A stretch of 64,000 nt of DNA from Isoetes taiwanensis (GCA_021234155.1 JAJEKV010000472.1:62001-126000), one strand, 5' to 3'. Counted from the stretch's first letter, positions 21,661 to 33,910 are shown. Made by a program: numbers and translations. The notes: a model not told the origin generated them from the letters alone.

Positions 21661-23168
21661 CAATAATAATATATTCAAAGTTAAACAATTTCAACAACTT
21701 CTCACTTTGTTATTCATAAGGTAATAATAAAATCCTCTAATTTTAACAATGCCTAGCTAGACAAAATTATTCATGAGTTAGCACCTCACTTATTAGCTAT
21801 GCAAACTTGAATATTCAGATACACTTTCATATTATTTATAATGCATTCTTCATTAGGTAATCAAAGGAACTTCTGCAGCTTACAATGTGCACTTGCCGAT
21901 CCAATCCCGCCTTTTCAATCCAAGGTAATAAAGAGTGGCTAAAATTCGCCAAATGGCGATTTCTTAGACCTTCGATGAAATTTTGTGGCCAAAGTTAATA
22001 AAGGTCATTTTTTAAAAAAAATTATTTAGCCATTCTAAAATGGGAGAAATTTTGGACGGCTAGGGTTTATTGTTGCATGGCATGCTCAATTGCCTTTCTT
22101 AAAGCTGATTAGGCACACCTTGATCAATTCAAATAGCCACGCCAAATCTATTCATGATCTCTTTCATTTACTTGATGGATATTGAATTTGAATCTTTAAT
22201 TTGTTTAGGTTAAAGGGCTTTCCGCACCAAGTTAGCAATTTGGATGCATTTGTCCCCAACTTCAGTACAGTACGCGTGTCCCTTCAAATGGTACTAATTG
22301 TTCCTTATGAATAGTACTTTGAACATCTTTATTATCATTTTGTAATAGAAGCATATTGAATCAATTTTCACTCATATACTAATGAAGGCTTAGAACTTGA
22401 AGTTACATAGTAATTATGTGCAACTGTTGCACTTTAGCTACTAACCAAGAAAAATTCGCCAGCGCAAGAATTCTGTATCATATACATTTTAACCAAATGG
22501 GAAGATAACTAAAGGACTTTATTTTATCAAATTTAGCCAAAAAATCTATGAACTTTTGTTTTTCATAGGTTTAGCCAATCTTAATTTGAATAGAAAGACA
22601 TTTAGGGTCCTTAAAGTTTACCTTGTTTTCAATCTATCTCACGTTCTATCTATACATCTTGTATTTACATTAGCAAGTCCGATGGTTTTGGGAAACAACC
22701 AAGCTCACAGTATCTACCTGTTTCCATTTCATTTGACCGAACCAATTCAAATAAGAAATGGCTCTAAACTACTGGACCGAAACCTAAATAGGTCAACCTT
22801 CCATATAAATATCCAATTCCCTTAATTTGGCTTGGTAGTATACTTCGGTCCAATCATATCTCTGGAACAATTTTAGTTATCATCTCAAATTAGACTAGGC
22901 GTGAATGTTTTATCATGATGCATATATACATCATAGCAACCACATACTTCATAGCAACCCTAGTCAGATGTAAAAGAAATCTTTTCCCTATGAATCAATC
23001 TTGTTCCTGTACTTTATTTTGTAACTTGCCATCCTTCTGTTGTATCAGTGATCTTATTAGCTAATCATGAGTTGAACCAAATTTAACAGGTATATCACTA
23101 ATAAAATCATTAAGATCTTAATGTATTAAACACCAAATCATAAAACAATAGTGACTTCTGACATTCAA
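21661..23168. other. AT-rich DNA, probably partly LTR, no gene seen
   Basis: Part of this should be the rest of the Copia LTR. The frame at 22,556-22,825 has no recognisable domain. No tRNA or other RNA gene is visible. Confidence 0.4.
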
Positions 23169-23727
23169 CAATATGTAGCAAAATAACAGGGCGTTCCAGG
23201 GGGAATTGATATGGATCTAAAAAATAAAAATTCCTGGAACCATAGACCATATATCCCTAAACTAATTGAATGGGTTGTTCTAAAAGAAATATAGATTCAA
23301 GATAAATAATAATCACATTAACTCACTGGGTATATTGGTTAAAGTAGTCTTATTAGGACATTGAGTTATTTTGATAGAGGTTCGAGCCCCCGTATTTCAT
23401 ATTTTAAAATCTTAGGCAAAGCCATAAAGAGGTTCGATATTCCCTCAAAACCTTAGGCGAAATCGTATTTCATATTTCAAAATCATAGGTGCCTCCAATC
23501 ATAAATGACTATAAGCGAAACGAGAGGTGTTAACAGGCCCCAACATACGATCTGTGTCGTAGGATCGACGAATCCGACGAATGTGATAGTCCAGGGTGCA
23601 CCTCGTTTAGAAATATGTAGCAAAATAACAGGGGGTTCTAGCGGGATTTGATATAGATGTAAATAATAACAATTCCTGAAACCATAGACCATATATCCCT
23701 AAAACAATTGAATAGGTTGTTATAAAA
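23169..23727. repeat. Direct repeat X (two copies) bracketing SINE-like repeat Y
   Basis: X copies at 23,169-23,285 and 23,610-23,727 share AATATGTAGCAAAATAACAGG and CCATAGACCATATATCCCTAAA, with about 85-90% identity by eye. Between them lies Y (23,286-23,606). Y contains TGGTTAAAGTAG and, ~35 bp on, GAGGTTCGAGCCCCC, which resemble the A and B boxes of a tRNA promoter, so Y may be a tRNA-derived SINE. A second Y at 27,961-33,910 is split by the young Copia. Confidence 0.7.
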
Positions 23728-23890
23728 ACAAGGTGCTGCGCACGGAGGGTTGCCCTCCGTGACCCGAGAGTGAAACGGCTTAAATCACACTTTAAAGTCA
23801 TGTTTTCAAGCATATACTGACATATACTTGGAATATGCCACAAACCCACATGGATGAGGGTTTTCCCCTTAGGAGCAACCCAAAAAACTG
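23727..23890. repeat. Dispersed modules: GGTGCTGCGCACGG block and diverged Z half-copy
   Basis: The first part repeats 5,987-6,045. The second part (23,815-23,890) is a diverged version of the ~80-bp Z/hairpin arm (ATATGCC.CA.ACCCACAT..A.GAGGG, ending GCAACCC). Confidence 0.65.
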
Positions 23891-24789
23891 GACTCAAACA
23901 TATCAGTGGAATGCTATTTCCATGCCCAATTCATAATTCATAAGGCAAGGCATTCAAATACGCTAATAACTCACAAATTGAATATTGCAAATAGGAAAAA
24001 GAAACACAATTCATTGGTTCCATTTAAACCTTGAACATATTGAAAGACGAGAAGCAAGAATGATGATTTCGTTGGTGTTTTAGTTTTCTTTATCGGGGCT
24101 CAACACATGCACGCACTGTAGCCCGGTTCTCCAAGATTCAAGGAATTTGATTTTTTATTGCTATTTTTGTTTTCTAAATTTGAAATTGCCTCCAAGATTT
24201 CCAACCACCTTTATTGATTTTAGTACTAAATTGGGGGACAAAAGGGACATCGAAAATGAGAAACCCTAGTGTGCAGACATTTGTTTGGTTCTAAAACTAC
24301 AAGGTTGAATCCATTATTAATGTTCGACATTTTATGGTAGAGTATATCTCTCAATTTTGAATGGCGTGGAAGACGATCTTGAATATGTGGGATTTGAACC
24401 CACATTATGCCCAAAATCTAAGCATACCAAAGTGTAATTAAAATGGCTAAGAGATAGCCATGAAGCGACCACCATCCATGAGACTTCCTTATACATTGCC
24501 TTCTACAGCAATGTGATCTTTGATGAGCCAACACGTTACAAGGAAGCCATGAACAGTTCCAAAAAATGAATGGAGCAAAGCCATGCAAGAATAAGCAAAG
24601 CCATGCTAAAATATGATACATGGGACAGTGCAAGCTCCCTCCAGGCAGAAAGCTAGTACCCTGCAAGTAAGTTTGTAAAGTACAGTACAATGAAGTAGTA
24701 AAGATCGACGTGTTCAAAGCTCGACTTGTTGCCAAGGGATACTCATAAGTGCCAGGTATTGATTTCCATGAAAACCAGCATATGCTAGG
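23891..24789. other. No gene recognised
   Basis: Short frames only. A minus-strand frame at 24,418-24,792 is Trp/Leu/His-rich with no family resemblance. About 24,700-24,775 on the plus strand encodes a short stretch resembling part of Copia RT (K-A-R-L-V-A-K-G-Y), too short to call. Confidence 0.35.
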
Positions 24790-24984
24790 CATAGGCTGGC
24801 GTGGAACCTTTATTTTTGGGTTGCCCCTAGGGGGGCAAACCCCCGTTTATGTGGGTATGTGGGCATATCCAGGTATATCAAGCATGTATGCCTAAGATAT
24901 ACCGGATATGCCCACATACCCACATAAACGGGGGTTTGCCCCCCTAGGGGCAACCCAAAAATAAAGGTTCCACGCCAGCCTATG
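24790..24984. repeat. Near-perfect 195-bp inverted repeat (hairpin, ~90-bp arms, 16-nt loop)
   Basis: The left arm 24,790-24,879 and right arm 24,896-24,984 are complementary with about one mismatch plus a single-base length difference. The arms run from CATAGGCTGGCGTGGAACC through CCCCTAGGGGGGCAAACCCC to GGTATATC. Each arm contains the ~80-bp end of dispersed repeat Z, so the structure is two Z ends joined head to head. Transcription would give a long double-stranded RNA stem; no open frame is implied. Confidence 0.92.
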
Positions 24985-27786
24985 ATATTGTCCACACTAT
25001 AAATTCAAAAGTTTCTAACATCATCCAAATATACGCACTTATATTTAAGTATAGCAAGGTGATAAACATAATTTAGAGTTGTAATATTTTAGTGTTGCTA
25101 CTAACAATGGCTCTTTGCATTAGCTTCGCATATGGGTCAAGTCATATTTGCAAGGGCATATTTGCATCTTCACTTTCATCCTATTTTGAACAATCTGTGC
25201 GCATAAAAACATGTGATTTTCTACTACTTGTAATAATCCATAACGAAAAAAAAAGAAAGCAAAAAATCACAGAGAAAGATTCAAGCAGTGCCTTGCCTTA
25301 TTTAAAACAGCTGGTGTTGCCAGGTATTTGAGAGGAACATCTTGACAAACATGCAAAAGAACATACTGGTTAATCATCGACACACCTCTTGGCGCACCCT
25401 TTGAAACTAAAGAATTTAATTTTGAGTTGATATGGAGAAGAAAAACTAAAAGTGCCATTGAAACAAAAGAATTTACTATTAAGTTGACACAGAGTTGACA
25501 TTAACTTTGGTGTCCAGGAGTCCAACTTGCATTCAGGACTTTAACAAAAGGACTTTAACAAAACATCTTGAACGATTGAAAAAGCGTGTTGTATTAAGAG
25601 CTTGAAACATGAAGTTTTTAAATGTGTAAATGTGATAGTTCCTACAGTGCCAAGGAGATGTCAATTTTCCTACCATGGATAGTTCCTGTGGCTAGATTAT
25701 TTTAAGAAAATAAAATCATTACCAAGAGGGAACTATAAAATGGGCATCTCCTATGGTTGGAAGGCATGTACAGATGCGTAACCCTTTATACCACGTTCAT
25801 ATGCTATAACTTGTCTCCAGCTACACAAAAATATAACATTTGAGAGAAGAACCAATGCATATACTTCTTTGGAAAGATTATAGAGCACAAAATACTACCA
25901 GAAATTCTGCATCAGAATATTGAAATAACATAGTTCTTTAGCAGACTATGTATCTTTGCCTTCGTGTAGAAGTCAACTGAAAGATAAAAGGTTAGAAGTT
26001 TCTTGATGTTCATCTCTTCCTAACATAAGACACTTAAAAGTGTTAATCTCTTCATTTGCTACTACTCCAGGGCCAATTAAAATAGGCTGCAAATGCAAAA
26101 AATGGAGTAAAAACCAAAGTTACAATGCAAATGAAAGATGACTTAAAATCCACCAAGCCGATTGAATGCGAAAACTGGTATTCTGAACTAACAAAAAATG
26201 CAGCATGTGATGATTCACCACTTCTAAAGCTTTGCAAACTTACCAAGATTTTTGGATATTCAAGCCTGACAAAGAAAATGCTCATAGGATAGATAAGAAA
26301 GAATTCTGTTTACCCTAGATTTTAGCTTGCATTAAGCCAAATCAAGTCATTTCTTTCTTTCTTTCTTACAGGTTTCAAGTATTCGATAGAGAAGCAGAGT
26401 GAAGAAGGGGTCTCTTCCAATTCCTTTTTAAGGAAGTTGATGGCAAAAAAAGGTCACACAGATAGAGAATGGAAAAAGGGGAGCAAACTGGAGTTAACTT
26501 CGAAAATTCAAAGGTGTAAAATAAGATTAGGGTTTTGCAGAGCTGGCGAGAAATTCGGTGACTGCAGGTCAAAAAAAAAAAAAGGGGGAGTTGATGGGTC
26601 ACATCAGTTAAGGAGATAAAAAATTGGCTTAAGATCTGGGGTAGGCAATTCGATGCAAAAGAAACAATAGCTGGAGGACGATACTAAGATTTAAGTAGAT
26701 AATGGAGCTAAAAGATTATGAAAGAGGCAACTTCAAATACCTCTTATCACGGCCAAGCGCAGAACTAAACGAAATCAGATTTTAAGGCGTTAAGAAACCC
26801 TTGCTTCAAGTAATGTTAAGAAATGCAGGGTAAAAAGTGTTCTTTTAAGCCTGAGATATGAACATGAAGCATAAAAAATCAAACCTCTTTTCAAGCCGTT
26901 CAAACGTGAAGGGTAAAAAATCTGTTAAAAAAAGAGCTTGAAGCAACTGCACAGTATTTCTGAAGATAAGCCTAGCCAAAAATCGATCCAGGAATTTGCA
27001 AAATCGCTGTAGATATTTCTCTGCCCTAACCGATAAACAAAGGAAAATAAAAATCGTGCTGAAAACCTCAAGATTTACCTTGTTGCTTCGTAATCCAGGC
27101 TCAAGCTCTGCCCACAACTAAGGGTGCGGCTCTAGAAATGGTGCTTTTGCCCCCCTAAAATAATTGCTCCTTACCCTGTTTGACGCCATCGAAAGAAAGC
27201 ACACTCTGCATTATGAATAGGAACCATATTAAAAAACGACATAGCATTTCTTGAATCTGTGTACCTGAGCCCTGGAAAGCAAAAGTTTTACAGGTTCTTG
27301 TTTACTCTTGCTTTATGACGTAGAAAATTTTTTTCTGAACTATGATCTGCAAAACCTCTGCAGATCACATGCCATTTCTAACCAAGAACTGAAATAATAC
27401 ATGACTTTACCTGGACGGTTTTTCATAGTCGAATACTCTTCAAGCCATGGCGACGCTCCCATTATCCAGAACCGAGGTTGCAACTATGGCGCTATCTCCG
27501 GCCCCCATTCCTTTGCATGCAGACTGAATGCCTTTCTTTCCATGTCTATTTGCATGCGTTTCAACTTTGCATGTCTGTTTAATGCCTCAGTATAAAAGCA
27601 TAGACCTTAGATCTGGCCTGGATTTCCAAAAGAGATAATGCTCAAGCTGCGGGCGATGGAGTTCGGCTCTTGAAAGCTAGGTAGGGGCATTTTTATGTTG
27701 ATCATATCATGAGCAGGTCTCTGAAAAACTCTTTCTATTAAACAGGTAATCAGGAGGCTCCATAATCGGCTACGTTTACCAGCAGG
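24985..27786. other. AT-rich DNA, no gene recognised
   Basis: About 2.8 kb with short frames only, none with a known domain. A small (TTTC)n/(TTCT)n run lies near 26,351-26,367. Several frames on the two strands overlap, as expected by chance. Confidence 0.4.
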
Positions 27787-27960
27787 ATCGATGCGCCATA
27801 GCCACGCCTGCGAAGGAATGGGCTGGATGACCGAGCACTTACAGGCACCAGCCAGTTTTTAGCAGTCACCAGTATATGCTAGGCATATGCCGGCATATAC
27901 CTGGATATGCCCACATACCCACATAAACGAGGGTTTGCCCCCCTAGGGGCAACCCAAAAA
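27787..27960. repeat. Dispersed ~175-bp repeat (Z), copy 2
   Basis: Matches 10,335-10,512 almost along its full length (GATGCGCCATAGCCACG.. to ..CCCCCCTAGGGGCAACCC), with a few substitutions and small indels. It abuts the split SINE-like repeat Y directly. Confidence 0.85.
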
Positions 27961-28025
27961 ATATAGATTCAAGATAAACAATAATTACATTAACTCATTG
28001 GGTATATTTGTTAAAGTAGTCTTAT
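27961..28025. repeat. SINE-like repeat Y, left part, ending in the Copia target duplication
   Basis: Matches 23,290-23,358 and ends GTAGTCTTAT. CTTAT (28,021-28,025) is the 5-bp target duplication of the Copia element. Confidence 0.85.
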
Positions 28026-28601
28026 TGTTGGAATTCACCATATAATTGTACTGGATGTGAACCACGTTAACCTAATCTAACTACTTCCAGTGAAAAACTA
28101 ACAGTTACCCTAATGGTTGTTGTGAACCTAAGGGCATGTAAATTTTGTAATTATTCACATTTATATGACCATTGGTTTACATGGTCAAATGGTTGGCTTC
28201 ACATTTTCGGAGCCAACGAAACATTCAAAAACAGAAGTATGTACAGGTGGCCCGGATCCTTGGGCATAACCGTCGAAGCTGGAGAATTTAGTTGACGGTG
28301 CAGGAGCAGATAAGATTGAGGTGTTGAATGTGATTGTCGGCAGCTGCACATTGGATCTAATTCACCCATTAGATCGTTTTGAATGTCATCGTAACTGCTA
28401 CAGTAATTCACTAAATTTCAAATGAATAGTGCATATGGTCGATCATTGTATTGGTTATGTTTAAAGGGGTATTTTTATCTATGAATTGAATTGTGGTATT
28501 GACATAGGAAGTTTTAGCTCTAGACAAACTTGATCTAGAGTATTGGTGTGGATCTTGAATAATTGCATAAATTATTCTATAGCATAGGCTTGATTCTAAC
28601 A
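28026..28601 (+). repeat. 5' LTR of the complete Copia element
   Basis: 576 bp, starts TGTTGG and ends CTAACA. By eye it differs from the 3' LTR at only four positions, all transitions (near 28,308, 28,391, 28,413 and 28,420), about 0.7%, implying a recent insertion. A frame of 60 codons inside is repeated in the 3' LTR simply because the LTRs are duplicates. Confidence 0.95.
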
Positions 28602-28603
28602 TT

Positions 28604-28615
28604 TGGTATCAGAGC
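28604..28615 (+). promoter_or_regulatory. Copia primer-binding site
   Basis: TGGTATCAGAGC, 2 bp after the 5' LTR, complementary to the 3' end of initiator tRNA-Met. Confidence 0.95.
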
Positions 28616-28616
28616 C

Positions 28617-31600
28617 ATGTCAAGCAGATTTGGTGCAGGCCTTTTAAGCACAGTAGAAGTGTACAAAGGCGGTTCAGGATTTCAAATTTGGAAGGATGCT
28701 ATAAAGCATATTTTAGAAGTGGAAGATCTTTGGGATCTTGTGAATCCCTCTGGAGATGCTGGTACTCAAGAAAGCTCTGCTACAAGTGGGAATGTGAGAG
28801 CAGTAAGAACTGGCAACACAGATGATTCAAATACTAATGTTGCTACTGTGAGTACAGGTGACACTAGTTCAGGGCAGACTGTTACTGCTCGAGTAGAATC
28901 AGGAAGAAGTTTGTATGCTAAGTCAAAGGAGGCTCAAGGCATTATCACCTCAAAGGTTAGTCCTACTATAAGATTAAAACTCAGAAATATGTCTGCTAGG
29001 GAAATGTGGAATTACATGTTGAAACATTATGAGGAGAAAACATCCTCTCAGATTGATCTTCTTGAAAAAGAGCTGAGGAAGCTGAAACTTAAGGATGAAG
29101 ATGATGTCTCAGATTTCTTTAGTAAATTTGACAACATTGTGGCAGATTTAAGTGGAGCAGGTGTGAACCTAACTGATACATATCAAGTCCTTGCCATAGC
29201 CAGAGCAGTTTCAGAAAATGAAAACCTTTCTTTGTTCATTAGGAACATAGCTAAAACTCGTGAGGATGCTGAAGGGATTCTAAGAACAGAAATAGAACAA
29301 AAAAGGGTAATGAGGGATGAGGAAGAAGAATCCACTGAAATTCTTTATACAGGAAGGAAAGGCAAGGGCAAAAATGAAAAGGGGACATGTTTTTACTGTC
29401 ATGAGCAGGGACATTTTAAAAACAACTGCCCTAAATTGAACAAAGAGTTTAATTGCTACACTTGTGGAGGTAGAGGGCATGTGGCAGCCAAGTGTCCAAC
29501 ACCTAAGGAGTATTCAAAAGAAAAGGGAAGAGGAGGTACCAGCAGAGGAGGCAGAACCTTCAGGGGTCGAGGAGGCAGACCTGCTGGAGCTAACTTAGCC
29601 AGAGAGCAAACAAAGGAAAAGGAGGAAATAGATGAGGAGGATGAGATACAAAAAGTTTGTGCTTTCTTTGATAAATCAAAGACTAATAAATCTCATGCTC
29701 TTGTAGTTGATAGTGGAGCTGAAAGATCAGTAGTTCATACTACTGATCTACTCAAAAATGTTGGAGCAACTCATTCAAGGAAAGTGCAAGTTGGAAATGG
29801 AGCTCTACAAGAAATTGAAGGCAAAGGGTTGCTGCAGCTATTTGACTTGAATGGAAATATAGTTGACATTGAGAATGTACTTTGTGTACCAACTCTTGTC
29901 AAGAATCTCATCTCAGTTAGCCAGCTTGTTGATTTAGGTTATAGAGTCACTTTTGACTCGGATGCTTGTAAGATTTCAATTGGAAATGAAATTAAATTTC
30001 TTGCAAAAAGGGTTGGAAATCTTTTTCAGTTAAATGATGTAGTTGGCGGCAGATAAATTTCGCGGAATAATCTGAATTTGTACTTTGGCATAATAGATTG
30101 GCACATACCCATTGCAACAACTTAAAATATTTAGCCAAAAAGGATTGGATTAAATGCAAGGAGTTAAATTCTGAAAAGTTCTTATGTGAAGGCTGCATGC
30201 TTGGCAAGATTAATAGGTTGCCTTTTCAAAAATCTAAGCATAGAGCAACTGGTGTCCTGGAACTAGTACATACTGACCTTTGTGGTCCTCTAAATGTCAG
30301 GGGAAGAACGAAAAAAAGGTACTTTATATCCTTTATTGATGATTATAGCAGAAAATGCAAATGCTATTGCTTAGCTCGAAAGTCTCAAGCCTTAAATGCT
30401 TTCAAACAGTATGTCTATGAAACAGAAAGAGAAACTGGAGCTAAACTAAAATGCATTCGATCTGACAGAGGAGGGGAGTATTTATCAAACAAGTTTAAAC
30501 ATTTTTGTGTTTCTAATGGCATAAAAAGGCAACTTACATGTAGGTACAATCCCCAACAAAATGGGGTTGCAGAAAGGAAAAATAGAACTCTAATGGATGC
30601 TGTGAGATCCATGATTAAGAATTGTGGATTGCCTAATTATCTCTGGGAAGAAGCCTTGAAGACTGCAGTCCAAATTCAAAACAATTTACCTACATCAAGT
30701 CTAAAAGGTAATGTCCCTAACTTGCTCTGGTCAAACTTTAAAGAGGATGTAAATTATGATGTGTATAAATGCTATGGCTGCTTAGTGTACTTTCACATAC
30801 CTATAGAACTCAGAAAAAAACTAGATAGCAAAGGGGAAGTTGGCTATCTAGTTGGTTATGATGAGGAAGCAAAAGGTTACAGAATTTTTGTGCCAAAAAG
30901 CAAAGAGATAGTAGTAAGTAGAGATGTTTGCTTTGATGAAAATACCTTGTATAAAGACAGACATGTAAAATCTGCTGACAGTAAAACAGTTCAAAATGTG
31001 GAACAAGAAATAGACAAAATGCAAGACTTAAGACCAGACATGGACAGAGATAATGATTCAGACAATGGCTCAGAAAAGGCAGAAACTGAAATAATAGGTT
31101 GCGATGAGGAACAAGCAGTAAGAAATCAAAATGAAGAATTAGAACCAGCCTTGATTCCAAGGAAGAGAAAAACACAAGTGGAAAGGTTGCTTGAAGAAGC
31201 ACACATTAGTAATGAAGGTTATGGCAGAACTGAAAGAGGAAGGAATTTAAGACTGGAAAGACAAGGGCAGGGTCTTGAAGAACAAGACATAGATCAAATT
31301 CTAGCCATTATGGATGATGAAATTGTACCTTCTACTGTAGAAGAAGCTCTAAACTCAGTAGACAAGGATGATTGGCTGAAAGCCATGCATGAGGAATTGG
31401 AATCATTTATGTGCACTCACACCTATGATCTTGTAACTGAACCTAAAGGGAAAAATATCATAGGCAGCAAATGGATCTTTAGGATCAAAGATTGTGCTGA
31501 TGGAACAAAAAAGTATAAAGCAAGATTGGTAGCTCAGGGCTATACTCAAAAGAGGGGCAGAGATTATGACGAGACTTATTCACCTATAGTGAAATTGACA

Positions 31601-32815
31601 AGTATTAGATTGCTTCTTAGTTTGGCAAATGCTAGAAACTTGGAACTCCATCACATGGATGTCAAGACAGCATTTTTGAATGCAAAAATAGATGGAGATG
31701 TTTACATGAGGCAAGCTCCTGGATTTGCTCAAAAGAATGACATGGTGTGGAAATTAAACAAAGCAGTTTATGGCTTAAAACAAGCCCCAAGGGAATGGTA
31801 CCTTTGCATTGATCAATATTTGAGAGAACAAGGTTTTGAGAAGTTGAAAAATGATGGCAATATTTATAGGTTCAGAAGTGGGAAAGATTATTGCATGATT
31901 GCTCTTTACGTTGATGATTGCATAATGATTGCAAACAATGCTGATTGTCTAGCTCACTGCAAGGAAATTCTAAAAGCCAGATTTCAAATGACTGATTTAG
32001 GAGAGTTAAAACAATTTCTTGGCATTGAGGTGACACGAGATAGAAATCAGAAAATTCTGAAGTTGAAACAAAGCAAGCACATTCAGAACATGTTGAAAAG
32101 GTTTAACTTGGAAGATGCAAATCCAGTCTCCACTCCAATAACTCCAGGTCACAGGTTAACTGAAGAAAAGGAAATTTCAGAGAAAGAATTAAAGGATATG
32201 GAGAATGTGCCATATAGAGCCTTGGTTGGATGTTTACTTTATTTATCCAACAACACCAGACCTGATATATCATATATTGTGAATGTACTTAGTAGGAGAT
32301 CTCATAATCCAAGTAAAGAACACTGGCAAGCAGGGAAAAGAGTACTCAGATATTTGAAAAACACTCATGATTTTGGCATAACATATGATTCAGATAATCT
32401 GGAACTTTGGGGAGGAGACCTTAGTTCTAGAAAATCTACATCTGGATATGTGATCTATTTAGGTGGTGGTGCAGTAAACTGGAAAAGCAAAAGACAAGCT
32501 GCTATATGGCAATGTCAACTGCAGAAGCAGAGTATGCTGCTTCATCCTTGGTAGCAAAGGAAATTACTTGGCTTAGAAGACTTCTAGAAGAATTAGAGTG
32601 TGCACAAGAAAAAGATATGGACAGACAACCAAAGTTGTATTGCAATAGTCAAGAACCCTATTGATCATGAAAGGACGAAACATATTGAGCTCAATATTCA
32701 TTTTATTAGAGACTTAGCTGAGAAAAGGTACATTCAAATGTGTTATGTGTTTATTCAAATGTTAAAACAGAAAGTCAGGTTGCTGATATTTTTACAAAGG
32801 CTTTAGCAGTTGGAA
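28617..32815 (+). pseudogene. Copia gag-pol polyprotein gene, nearly intact with frame breaks
   Basis: The start is taken at 28,617, which gives MSSRFGAGLL; upstream codons of the same frame lie in the LTR and primer site. Gag contains two CCHC knuckles (CFYCHEQGHFKNNC and CYTCGGRGHVAAKC, about 29,389-29,495), then a basic RG-rich linker, protease DSGAERSV (about 29,710), and the pre-integrase block. The frame stops at 30,054-30,056 and pol resumes about 20 bp later in another frame, with a stop in each frame between, so this looks like a lesion. Integrase (HTDLCGPLNVRG, DDYSRK, QQNGVAERKN), RT (TAFLNA, YGLKQAPREW, LYVDDCIMI) and RNase H follow. The RNase H has a probable loss of several residues at 32,408 and compensating frameshifts near 32,510 and 32,612. 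The stop is near 32,804. Confidence 0.93.
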
Positions 32816-33057
32816 AATTCGTGCAGCACAGGAACAGCTTGAAATTGACATGAACATATGAATATGAAGTTATGAAGAAACAAGTGAAAACAAGTTGCAG
32901 GAAGATGCACTGAATATTGTTTGCAGTTGAAAAACATAGTATGCATTTACAGGTTGCAGGCAAAATACACTGAACATTGTTTGTAGTTGGAAACACAGTC
33001 TGCATCTAACAGGTTTCAAGCTGCACAGGATTTCATTGCAAGATTATCTAATTATAT

Positions 33058-33070
33058 GGTGAAGGAGGAG
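33058..33070 (+). promoter_or_regulatory. Copia polypurine tract
   Basis: GGTGAAGGAGGAG directly precedes the TGTTGG of the 3' LTR; it is the expected site for plus-strand DNA priming. Confidence 0.88.
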
Positions 33071-33646
33071 TGTTGGAATTCACCATATAATTGTACTGGA
33101 TGTGAACCACGTTAACCTAATCTAACTACTTCCAGTGAAAAACTAACAGTTACCCTAATGGTTGTTGTGAACCTAAGGGCATGTAAATTTTGTAATTATT
33201 CACATTTATATGACCATTGGTTTACATGGTCAAATGGTTGGCTTCACATTTTCGGAGCCAACGAAACATTCAAAAACAGAAGTATGTACAGGTGGCCCGG
33301 ATCCTTGGGCATAACCGTCGAAGCTGGAGAATTTAGTTGACGGTGCAGGAGCAAATAAGATTGAGGTGTTGAATGTGATTGTCGGCAGCTGCACATTGGA
33401 TCTAATTCACCCATTAGATCGTTTTGAATGTCATCATAACTGCTACAGTAATTCACTGAATTTTAAATGAATAGTGCATATGGTCGATCATTGTATTGGT
33501 TATGTTTAAAGGGGTATTTTTATCTATGAATTGAATTGTGGTATTGACATAGGAAGTTTTAGCTCTAGACAAACTTGATCTAGAGTATTGGTGTGGATCT
33601 TGAATAATTGCATAAATTATTCTATAGCATAGGCTTGATTCTAACA
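33071..33646 (+). repeat. 3' LTR of the complete Copia element
   Basis: 576 bp, TGTTGG to CTAACA, nearly identical to 28,026-28,601, followed by CTTAT at 33,647-33,651. Confidence 0.95.
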
Positions 33647-33910
33647 CTTATTAGGACATTGCATTATTTTGATAGAGGTTCGAGCCTCCGTATTTCATAT
33701 TCTAAAATCTTAGGCAAAGCCGTATAGAGGTTCGATATTCTCTCAAAACTTTAGGCGAAATCTTATTTCATATTTCAAAATTATAGGTGCCTCCAATCAT
33801 AAATGACTATAAGTGAAACGAGAGGTGTTAACAGGCCCCAACATACGATCTTGGTCGTAGGATCGACGAATCCGACGAATGTGGTAGTCCAACGTGCACC
33901 TCATTTAGAA
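33647..33910. repeat. SINE-like repeat Y, right part
   Basis: Continues repeat Y (TTAGGACATTG..GAGGTTCGAGCC) interrupted at 28,025; matches 23,355-23,606 through GTGCACCTCRTTTAGAA. Confidence 0.85.

Larger units (their letters stand above)
28026..33646 (+). mobile_element. Complete Copia (Ty1-type) LTR retrotransposon, young
   Basis: It has two 576-bp LTRs, an initiator-tRNA-Met primer-binding site, gag, protease, integrase, reverse transcriptase and RNase H in Copia order, a polypurine tract, and the 5-bp duplication CTTAT on both sides (28,021-28,025; 33,647-33,651). The integrase-before-RT order is diagnostic of Copia. It sits within SINE-like repeat Y. The internal region carries several frame breaks despite the nearly identical LTRs. 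Confidence 0.96.

Noticed and set aside
24690-24780. Copia RT remnant just before the hairpin
   Set aside because: Only ~10-20 residues of resemblance (KARLVAKGY-like), too short to support a feature.
30040-30100. Programmed frameshift between Copia gag and pol
   Set aside because: A stop lies in each frame between 30,054 and 30,070, so the frames do not overlap; a lesion is more likely.
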